Shown here one piece after another: positions 1-6,061 of a stretch of DNA of 15,739 bases. The stretch's first letter is position 1. Every line of letters begins with the position of its first letter. The translations under genes were made by a program, and so were the position numbers. The DNA comes from CAYVKM01 sp964452045 (lineage in GTDB: Bacteria > Calditrichota > Calditrichia > RBG-13-44-9). The stretch spans positions 1-15,739 of the forward strand of contig CAYVKM010000086.1 of NCBI GenBank assembly GCA_964452045.1, written 5' to 3'. The notes beneath the pieces were generated by a model that made no database searches, was not told where the DNA came from, and saw nothing but the letters and a program-made list of their open reading frames with translations.

Positions 1-29
1 ATCGTAAGTTAGTGATTATTCTTGACAAA

Positions 30-1118
30 CTATATCACGTGATGGGCCACATATTCGATCTGCTCTTCGGTTAATTCAGGATACATGGGCAAAGAGATAA
101 TTTCTTTCATCACTTTTTCAGTTACCGGAAAGTCACCCTCACTATATCCCAGATGCTGATAGGCCTTTTGCAGATGCAGGGGATATTTATAGTGAAATCC
201 GGAGGCAATTCCATTTTCATTCAGATAGTGCTGCAGCTTTTCCCGTTCTTTCACCCGGATCACATATAGATGATAAACGTGTTTGGCATAGGGCATCTCC
301 CTGGGTACGACTATACCTTCCACCTCCTGAAAAAGCTGGTCATAGAGTTTTGCATTTCTTCGTCGTTTATTGGTCCATTCATCCAGATATTTCAGTTTTA
401 CATTTAAGACAGCTCCCTGGAATCCCTCCATTCGCATATTATGTCCTTCAAACTCATGGATGTATTTTTCCCGTGAACCATGATCCCGATACACCTGCAC
501 AAACTCGGCAATTTTTTCCGAATCAGTGGTCACCGCGCCTCCTTCTCCGTAGGCACCCAGATTTTTTCCGGGATAGAAGGAAAAGGCGGCCGCCTTACCC
601 AGGGTACCAGCTTTTTTGCCATTATATTCCGCACCATGGGCCTGTGCAGCATCCTCAACTACGAACAAATTATGCGCTCTGGCTATCTCCAGTATCGGAT
701 CCATATCTACCGGCTGACCATAAAGATGAACCGGAATAATTACTTTTGTTTTCATTGATATCGCCGCTTCTAATTTAGTCGGATCCATATTATATGAATC
801 TTCTTCGATATCCACAAATTTTACTTTGCCACCCGCAGCAGTTATTGCTTCACTGGTAGCAATAAAAGTATTGGAAGTGGTAATGACTTCATCACCTGGT
901 TGAATCAGTGCTTGAATAGCCAGTTGATCTGCTGCGGTACCCGAGTTTAAAGCTAAACAAAATTTCGAGCCAATATATTGGGAAAAGTTATCCTCAAACT
1001 TTTTAACAGAAGGACCGAGGACAAAACTTGAGTTTTCACATACTTTTTCGAGTGCAGGAAGTATTTCAGCTCGAATTACTTGATACTGAGATTTCAAGTC
1101 AACAAAAGGGATTTTCAT
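30..1118 (-). CDS. PLP-dependent sugar aminotransferase, FdtB/WbpE/VioA-like (DegT family)
   Basis: Second, distinct DegT/DnrJ/EryC1 aminotransferase, 362 residues and complete. IPFVDLKSQYQVIRAEI at 3-19, GTAADQLA (60-67), VIIPVHLYGQPVDMD (126-140), EDAAQAHGA (155-163) and FYPGKNLGAYGEGGA with aldimine Lys185 place it with enzymes that aminate 3-keto or 4-keto sugar nucleotides (FdtB, QdtB, WbpE and VioA are the familiar members). The substrate carbon cannot be decided from sequence alone, but the PVHLYGQ and FYPGKNLGA pattern is common in 3-aminotransferases. It lies 41 bases after the phosphoglycosyl transferase, with an AT-rich leader and no Shine-Dalgarno. The TAG stop is at 30-32. A ketoisomerase or dehydrogenase partner would be expected downstream, past position 1. 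Confidence 0.9.
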   Translation of the reverse strand: MKIPFVDLKSQYQVIRAEILPALEKVCENSSFVLGPSVKKFEDNFSQYIGSKFCLALNSGTAADQLAIQALIQPGDEVITTSNTFIATSEAITAAGGKVKFVDIEEDSYNMDPTKLEAAISMKTKVIIPVHLYGQPVDMDPILEIARAHNLFVVEDAAQAHGAEYNGKKAGTLGKAAAFSFYPGKNLGAYGEGGAVTTDSEKIAEFVQVYRDHGSREKYIHEFEGHNMRMEGFQGAVLNVKLKYLDEWTNKRRRNAKLYDQLFQEVEGIVVPREMPYAKHVYHLYVIRVKEREKLQHYLNENGIASGFHYKYPLHLQKAYQHLGYSEGDFPVTEKVMKEIISLPMYPELTEEQIEYVAHHVI

Positions 1119-1159
1119 TTTTAAATATTAATCACAGATAGATTTAAACACAGAATATA

Positions 1160-1801
1160 TTACTTAGTTGAAATCCTGACCGCCTCCCATATCAGGCTTC
1201 TAATCGTCAAATATAGTATCCTCAAATCATAAAATAAATTCCATTCCTGTGCATACTGAATCTCCAGGTCTTTTTTTTGAGGCATCAGGACTGTATTAAA
1301 ATACTGGCGAGGATTTTCGGCTTTCGCGAGTAATTTATCTTCATGATGAAAATGTAATGAAGCTAAGCCGGTTATCCCAGGACGCATTTGGTAATATTGT
1401 CTAATTTCTTCTTCGGATAAACTTTCCAGTAACTGAGATTTAATTATGGGCCTCGGACCGATAATGCTCATTTCTCCTTTTAAGACATTAATAAGTTGGG
1501 GCAATTCGTTGATTTTTGTTTTTCTCAAGAACTTACCCAATTTTGTTGGCCGCGGATCATCTGTGGTCGTAATCAAGCCAAATTTTTCAGACCCTTTTGG
1601 CATTGTAGTAAATTTAATAACCTCAAATTCTTCACCGAGATATCCGGCCCTGTTCTGAAAGTAAAAAATATCTTCTCCTTGAAATTTCAATATCGATCCA
1701 ACAATCAAGAAAATTGGAGATGTAATTGCCAGGCCAACAAGTGCTATAAGTTTATCTATCAGGTATTTTATTTGAAGACTTAATTTTCTACTTTTTTCCA
1801 T
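1160..1801 (-). CDS. Small phosphoglycosyl transferase (PglC-like priming sugar transferase)
   Basis: Membrane-associated enzyme that would move a sugar-1-phosphate from a nucleotide sugar to undecaprenyl phosphate, starting the repeat unit. A single re-entrant hydrophobic helix lies at about 16-40 (DKLIALVGLAI...). IKFTTM (62-67), NELPQLINVLKGEMSIIGPRP-type core (98-118) and RPGITG (140-145) match the bacterial sugar-transferase family. The PglC-size protein (213 residues) lacks the extra N-terminal membrane helices of WbaP/WcaJ. The catalytic Asp-Glu pair is Asn98-Glu99 here: the codon is AAC, read directly. After RPGITG the sequence diverges from PglC (LASLHFHHEDKLLAKAENP), pointing to a separate subgroup. 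ATG at 1801 is preferred over TTG at 1807, with GAGAAG upstream; the gene overlaps the aminotransferase gene by 14 bases. An A8 run spans codons 175-177. Confidence 0.9.
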   Translation of the reverse strand: MEKSRKLSLQIKYLIDKLIALVGLAITSPIFLIVGSILKFQGEDIFYFQNRAGYLGEEFEVIKFTTMPKGSEKFGLITTTDDPRPTKLGKFLRKTKINELPQLINVLKGEMSIIGPRPIIKSQLLESLSEEEIRQYYQMRPGITGLASLHFHHEDKLLAKAENPRQYFNTVLMPQKKDLEIQYAQEWNLFYDLRILYLTIRSLIWEAVRISTK

Positions 1802-2948
1802 TAGCAAGCTTCTCTATAACATAACAAATTTGTTCTTCACTCAAATTAACCGAACAAGGTATGTTCAGAGTATCTGCGAAAATATTATATGCGGTTTCAA
1901 TCCTGTATGACTGGCAATTTCGATAGGGTTTTTGAAGATGATTGAGATGCCAAATCGGCCTGGTTTGAATCCCGTTAACCTGGAGATACTCCATTAATTG
2001 ATCTCTCTTTTTTCCATAAACTTTTTCATCTATTTGAAGGCAATAAAACCAATAATTGGATTCAGCGTAACCAGGAACTTCTGCTATTGATAAACCTGGA
2101 ATTTTGTCTATATTATTCTTATAAATCTTATAATTTTTTTTCTTTTTTAAGATATATTCATTCAGTTTCTCAAGCTGCGCCACTCCCATGGCCGCCTGGA
2201 TATTCGTTAAACGATAATTATAGCCTACCTCATTATGAATATAGTAAATTTCATGATCTTTGGCCTGGGTGGTAAGGTATTTTGCTTTTTCAGCATATTT
2301 AGTATTATTTGTGACAATCATTCCACCACCACCGGTGGTAATAATCTTATTTCCATTGAAGGAAAAACAGCCTATGTCACCAACTGTCCCAGCGTAAATA
2401 TTTTTAAATGGATCCGAATTATAAAAAACACCAATACTTTCCGCGGCATCCTCAACGATTCTTATATTTCTTTCCTTACATAAATCAACCAATTCAAAAA
2501 TATTTACAGCATTGCCAAATACATGGACTGTCACAATTGCAGAAATTCTCTGCCCGGTGGATTTATTATACGAGAAACCATTTTTATAGATAGTTTCCAT
2601 TCTGATAAATTCAATCACCTTACTCACATCTATATTATAGAAATGATCACAATCCATGAATACCGGCTCTGCGTTGAGATACCTTATAGCGTTTACCGGA
2701 GCAATAAATGTTACCGTTGGCACCAACACCTCATCGCCGGGTACTACACCCACAATTTGTAAAGCAACCTGCAGTGCTGCTGTTCCATTTACGCATGCAA
2801 CGGCATATTTTGCAGATGTTAACCTACAAATATCTTCTTCAAACCTGGTAACATATTTTCCAACAGAGGAAACCCATTCGGTATCTAAACATTCTTTTAT
2901 ATATTTCCACTCATTGCCACGAATATGCGGAACAGAAAGCGGTATCAT
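1788..2948 (-). CDS. PLP-dependent aminotransferase, LegC/PglE type (DegT/DnrJ/EryC1 family)
   Basis: Likely converts a 4-keto-6-deoxy-HexNAc nucleotide to the 4-amino sugar, as in bacillosamine and legionaminic acid pathways. The N terminus, MIPLSVPHIRGNEWKYIKEC, is the hallmark opening of the LegC family. GTAAL at 55-59 binds the cofactor phosphate, EDAAES (166-171) supplies the PLP-ring Asp, and Lys201 in SFNGNKIITTGGGG is the internal aldimine lysine. Length (386) fits. The ATG at 2948 follows GGGGAG, which overlaps the stop of the SDR gene 8 bases upstream. The 3' end overlaps the phosphoglycosyl transferase gene by 14 bases. With the PglD-like gene nearby it suggests a 2,4-diacetamido-2,4,6-trideoxyhexose product, but the 4,6-dehydratase that makes its substrate is not in the window. 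Confidence 0.9.
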   Translation of the reverse strand: MIPLSVPHIRGNEWKYIKECLDTEWVSSVGKYVTRFEEDICRLTSAKYAVACVNGTAALQVALQIVGVVPGDEVLVPTVTFIAPVNAIRYLNAEPVFMDCDHFYNIDVSKVIEFIRMETIYKNGFSYNKSTGQRISAIVTVHVFGNAVNIFELVDLCKERNIRIVEDAAESIGVFYNSDPFKNIYAGTVGDIGCFSFNGNKIITTGGGGMIVTNNTKYAEKAKYLTTQAKDHEIYYIHNEVGYNYRLTNIQAAMGVAQLEKLNEYILKKKKNYKIYKNNIDKIPGLSIAEVPGYAESNYWFYCLQIDEKVYGKKRDQLMEYLQVNGIQTRPIWHLNHLQKPYRNCQSYRIETAYNIFADTLNIPCSVNLSEEQICYVIEKLANGKK

Positions 2949-2956
2949 AAACTCCC

Positions 2957-3928
2957 CTAAGAATTGCTATATATTTTATTATCCGGATCTACCAGAAAAC
3001 CATTTTGTACAATAAATTTTATTTCTTTTATTCCCATTGGAACGGTTTTAGTAATTTTAAATCCTAAATCATTTTTTATACGGGCAAAGTCCACCCTATA
3101 ATCCCTGTGATCTTCTTCTTTGTGTACATACTTAATCCTGGTTTCAGGTAATACTCTCAATATTTCATTAGCTAACATTTTTTTCTGATAATTCTCTTTT
3201 GTATCTCCAACGCCAAATACTCGGTGATCGACTTTTTCGGAGGAAGATTCTAGAATGAGTATACAGGAACGCGCCAAATCCTCCACGTGGCAATATGGCC
3301 GCCAGAATTGTTCCCCAAAGATTATTAATTCTCTTCCCAATGCAGCGTCCTTGGTAAATTCATTTACTGTCAGATCGAAGCGCATTCTGGGAGAAATACC
3401 ATAGACCGTTGCAAAACGTAGTGATGTGGGAATAAAGTCAGATCTGGTTTTACTTTCTAACAGATATTTTTCGAAACTCACCTTTAATTTTGCGTAGTGT
3501 GAGACAGGCTTTAAAGGAGAGTCTTCAGTTACAAACTCATTGTGCTTCATTTTACCATAGTTGCTGCAGGTTGAGGCAAAAATAAATTTCTTAATATTTT
3601 TAGATTTTTCACAGGCATTAAATAAATTTATTGAGGCTTCCAGATTAGTCTCACGCGCAATGTCGGGTTCTTTTGCACAGGCAGGATCACCTACAATGGC
3701 GGCCAAGTGGACTACAGCATCAACATCCTTCACGGCCTTCTCAATGTCATTTTTTATACGGACGTCACCCCACTGAAATTCAAAATTTGGGTCATTTAAA
3801 ATTCCCAAGAGGGATTCACCCCCGAAGTTTAAAATATCCAATACTCTAACCTTGTGTCCTCTCGATAACAATTGTCTCGTCAGGACTGATCCAATATAAC
3901 CGGCACCACCGGTAACTAATACTTTCAA
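2957..3928 (-). CDS. NAD(P)-dependent epimerase/dehydratase (extended SDR)
   Basis: Sugar-nucleotide-modifying enzyme of the extended short-chain dehydrogenase family, 323 residues. The Rossmann dinucleotide motif is TGGAGYIGS (6-14, GxxGxxG). The acidic residue Asp31 in VRVLDIL suggests a preference for NAD(H). AAIVGDPACAKEP (76-88), FIFASTCSNYG with the catalytic Ser/Thr region at 119-120, and HYAKLK with Tyr145 and Lys149 (YxxxK) complete the active site. RPYCHVEDLAR at 210-220 is the usual substrate-domain motif. It could be a 4-epimerase, a 4-keto-reductase or a dehydratase; I do not recognise the exact subgroup, and it does not look like a PglF or LegB 4,6-dehydratase. The start is TTG at 3928 behind a perfect AGGAGG. 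Its TAG stop merges into the ribosome binding site of the next gene. Confidence 0.86.
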   Translation of the reverse strand: MKVLVTGGAGYIGSVLTRQLLSRGHKVRVLDILNFGGESLLGILNDPNFEFQWGDVRIKNDIEKAVKDVDAVVHLAAIVGDPACAKEPDIARETNLEASINLFNACEKSKNIKKFIFASTCSNYGKMKHNEFVTEDSPLKPVSHYAKLKVSFEKYLLESKTRSDFIPTSLRFATVYGISPRMRFDLTVNEFTKDAALGRELIIFGEQFWRPYCHVEDLARSCILILESSSEKVDHRVFGVGDTKENYQKKMLANEILRVLPETRIKYVHKEEDHRDYRVDFARIKNDLGFKITKTVPMGIKEIKFIVQNGFLVDPDNKIYSNS

Positions 3929-3933
3929 TTCTA

Positions 3934-3939
3934 CCTCCT
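3934..3939 (-). promoter_or_regulatory. Strong Shine-Dalgarno deciding a TTG start
   Basis: AGGAGG, followed by T, lies about five bases before the TTG at 3928. It is the best ribosome binding site in the window and supports that TTG as the true start, since several neighbouring genes have none. Confidence 0.75.
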
Positions 3940-3951
3940 GCTTAAATTTCT

Positions 3952-4599
3952 TTAATCTATAGGTTTCGCGGGAATCCCGATAACGGTTTTTCCTTTTTCC
4001 ACATTTTTAGTTACCACTGCTCCTGCCCCAACAGTGGCATTTTCCCCAATTGTAAGATATTGAAGGATGGTGGCACCTGTGCCTATAAGGCAGGTCGATT
4101 CTATTGCAACACCTCCCGAAATATTCACACCGGGATTTATAACACAATAATCCTTAATAATTGTATCATGACTAATATTACAACTCCTATTTATACAATT
4201 AAATGAGCCAACGAGTATATCAGTTGTAAAAATATTACCGGCACAAATAAGGTTGCCTTGGCCTAATCGAACATCTCGTATATTAGCCTTTACAGAGGGA
4301 TGGATAAGATTAGGGAATTGTAAAACATGGGAGTATTTTTTTGCTAATCTTGTCTGAACAGCTTTAACGACCAGCGGCGAACCGATGGCAATGGCAATGT
4401 TAATCTTTTCCGTGCATTTATCAAAAAAAGATTCATTATCAATTACTTCATATCTGCCATTAACTTTTCCTGTATCCGATCTGTCTTTTTCGATATATCC
4501 TAAAATATTCCAGGTTTTCTTATTTGCATTAATATCCTCTATTAAAAAAGCGATTTCCTTCGCATGACCACCAGATCCGATGATTACAATATCTTCCAT
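3952..4599 (-). CDS. Sugar O-/N-acyltransferase, NeuD/PglD family
   Basis: Acetyl-CoA-dependent acyltransferase that probably acetylates the amino group of a UDP- or GDP-amino sugar. The N-terminal Rossmann-like part starts with IVIIGSGGHAKEIAFLI (4-20), the NeuD/PglD nucleotide-sugar-binding signature. From about residue 95 the hexapeptide repeats of a left-handed beta helix run to the C terminus, with His144-Asp145 in NISHDTII as the likely catalytic His region. The end, AGAVVTKNV...VIGIPAKPI, is typical of the family. At 215 residues it is close to PglD (about 195-210). The natural substrate would be the 4-amino sugar made by the LegC/PglE-type aminotransferase two genes downstream. The ATG at 4599 has no Shine-Dalgarno. 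O-acetylation of a sialic-acid-like sugar (NeuD proper) is the alternative, but no sialic acid synthase is in the window. Confidence 0.88.
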   Translation of the reverse strand: MEDIVIIGSGGHAKEIAFLIEDINANKKTWNILGYIEKDRSDTGKVNGRYEVIDNESFFDKCTEKINIAIAIGSPLVVKAVQTRLAKKYSHVLQFPNLIHPSVKANIRDVRLGQGNLICAGNIFTTDILVGSFNCINRSCNISHDTIIKDYCVINPGVNISGGVAIESTCLIGTGATILQYLTIGENATVGAGAVVTKNVEKGKTVIGIPAKPID

Positions 4600-4723
4600 T
4601 TTAATTTAATATTAATCGAAGGCTATTATGATATATTCACTAAAAAATTTAATTTATTCTCTATATGATTAATGATATTTTACATTTATACAATCATTAC
4701 AATCTTAAGATAAATTACCACTG
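4600..4723. other. AT-rich intergenic spacer
   Basis: This 124-base gap separates the PglA-like gene from the acyltransferase gene. I see no open reading frame, no GC-rich hairpin with a T-run, and no convincing promoter; only scattered short AT repeats. Confidence 0.5.
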
Positions 4724-5848
4724 TCAATTTCGAATATTCATTTCATTCAGTATAGTTTGATTAACAGTATGAACATTAAATTTTTTCTCTGCAATTTTAC
4801 GGCTCTTATATCCCATCCTTGGAATAGCTTTTGGATTTTTGATAAAAAAAATCATCGCCTCTACAAGCGATGAGACAGATTTCGGAGATACCAAAAATCC
4901 ATTTTCCCCTTGAATTACCGTTTCCTTACATCCCGGTAAACTCGTAGTTATTATAGGTCTTCCCATAGACATTGCTTCAAGAATAGATCGGGGTATTCCT
5001 TCTCTATAGAAAGATGGTAATACATATACCGATGAATTTTTAATAAATGGACGTACATCCGTTGTACTACCATGAAAATTAATTATCCCATGATCATTCA
5101 TTTCTCTCAATAGCTCTTTATTTATTTTGTTCACATTGCCATTAAAAAAACCGACAATATCAAATTGTACATTTTCCCAATCTTTTTTAATTATTTTTGC
5201 TGCCTCAATAAATTCGAATATACCCTTTTCCCTAATCATTCTGGAAATTAGCAAAAAAGAGATTTTTGATGGATAATTACCTTCATAGTGATAAAATTTT
5301 AAATCAACTCCGGATCCATTGACTAATATTGCTTTTTCAGTTTTTTTTATTAACTTTTTATCAAAAAATAAATTCAAATCATCGGAATTTTGAAAAAAAA
5401 TTTTTTTATTAAAAGTTAAACTTATTTTATACATTATTATTATGAAATGATTTAACAATTTCGATTTCCAATCATCTACCACAAAGGTACTTCCAAGCCC
5501 AGATATTAAAGAATAGATACTTTTGACATCGGCTAGTTTTGCAGCGATAGAACCATAGATAACAGGCTTAATCGTGTATAGAAACGTAATATTGGGTCTT
5601 TCTCTTCTTAATATTTTTAATATTTGACAAAAACTAATAAAGTCCCATAATATATTTAATCCTGTACTATGTAAAGAATATTCTTTATAACTAGCACCAA
5701 TTAAGTGTAATTCCGATATCGTCCTCTCATCAAAATTTGGTGCACATGCCACTACATCATACTTTGATTTCACCAGCGACTTAATCAGATGACCTCTAAA
5801 ATTTATTAAGGATGGGGCATAACTTCCAATTATTACTATTTTGGGCAT
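4724..5848 (-). CDS. GT4-family glycosyltransferase (PglA/CapM-like)
   Basis: GT-B glycosyltransferase of about 374 residues. The opening SYAPSLINFRGHLIKSL (9-25) and the FLYTIKPVIYGSIAAKL...ISGLGS stretch (89-120) resemble the PglA/WbnE-type enzymes that add HexNAc to a diphospho-undecaprenol-linked amino sugar. The C-terminal domain has ISRMIREKGIFEFIEAA (201-217) and a canonical EX7E, Glu283 and Glu291, in LPSFYREGIPRSILEAM. If PglA-like, it would act second, right after the phosphoglycosyl transferase; the neighbouring acyltransferase and aminotransferase fit that. It is the most AT-rich gene here, with a coding-strand A8 run near codons 167-170 and A7T8 near codons 148-152. No Shine-Dalgarno precedes the ATG. 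GT4 assignment is firm; the PglA-like role is inference. Confidence 0.88.
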   Translation of the reverse strand: MPKIVIIGSYAPSLINFRGHLIKSLVKSKYDVVACAPNFDERTISELHLIGASYKEYSLHSTGLNILWDFISFCQILKILRRERPNITFLYTIKPVIYGSIAAKLADVKSIYSLISGLGSTFVVDDWKSKLLNHFIIIMYKISLTFNKKIFFQNSDDLNLFFDKKLIKKTEKAILVNGSGVDLKFYHYEGNYPSKISFLLISRMIREKGIFEFIEAAKIIKKDWENVQFDIVGFFNGNVNKINKELLREMNDHGIINFHGSTTDVRPFIKNSSVYVLPSFYREGIPRSILEAMSMGRPIITTSLPGCKETVIQGENGFLVSPKSVSSLVEAMIFFIKNPKAIPRMGYKSRKIAEKKFNVHTVNQTILNEMNIRN

Positions 5849-5903
5849 AAATATCGAATCGATTACTTAATTATAAAAGTGCTAAAGTTATATTTTCATA
5901 AAA

Positions 5904-5977
5904 AGTAAGTTTGTTCTAAATTATTATAAGTTGATTTATTAATATTTTAATAATCGATATCTTCCTTAAAACTTACT
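5904..5977. repeat. Nested inverted repeat in the GT4-GT4 gap
   Basis: AGTAAGTTT at 5904-5912 is exactly complementary to AAACTTACT at 5969-5977, giving 9-base arms. Inside them TTATTAA (5936-5942) and TTAATAA (5947-5953) form a second perfect pair with a 4-base loop. Together they could fold as an outer stem enclosing an AT-only hairpin. Chance is possible given the composition. Confidence 0.35.
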
Positions 5978-5985
5978 CACCACCA

Positions 5986-6012
5986 ATTATACTATTAAAA
6001 TCTCTTAAACAA
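5986..6012 (-). promoter_or_regulatory. Possible internal promoter
   Basis: A TATAAT (5991-5986) on the minus strand with TTGTTT (6012-6007) 15 bases upstream could drive the second half of the locus from the GT4 gene at 5848. The spacing is short for sigma-70, and such matches arise readily in AT-rich DNA. Confidence 0.22.
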
Positions 6013-6061
6013 AATTGTGCAAATATAACAACTTAAAATGTAATCTTTAATAATTCAAAAA

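Larger units (their letters stand above)
5849..6061. other. Gene-free AT-rich gap between the two GT4 genes
   Basis: This 213-base stretch has no open reading frame of note and is almost entirely A and T. It holds a nested inverted repeat (5904-5977). On the minus strand, a perfect TATAAT at 5991-5986 is preceded by a weak -35-like TTGTTT 15 bases upstream (6012-6007). It is the longest gene-free gap in the window, and the only clear break in an otherwise close-packed gene series. No strong GC-rich terminator is seen. Confidence 0.6.

Noticed and set aside
350..739. Plus-strand open frame of 129 codons
   Set aside because: It lies entirely opposite the FdtB/WbpE-like aminotransferase, which has intact family motifs. 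The plus-strand translation is rich in Pro, His and Arg, with no recognisable domain.
2656..3015. Plus-strand open frame of 119 codons
   Set aside because: It runs antisense to the start of the LegC-type aminotransferase and the end of the SDR gene. No domain, no start signal, and both opposing genes are well supported.
3952..4599. Sialic or legionaminic acid pathway implied by NeuD/LegC-like genes
   Set aside because: No NeuB/LegI synthase, NeuA/LegF cytidylyltransferase or NeuC/LegG hydrolysing epimerase is visible in the window, so a di-N-acetylated neutral sugar is the simpler reading.
5936..5953. AT-only hairpin as a rho-independent terminator
   Set aside because: The stem has no G or C and no distinct T-run after it, so it would be too weak. 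Kept only as part of a nested repeat.
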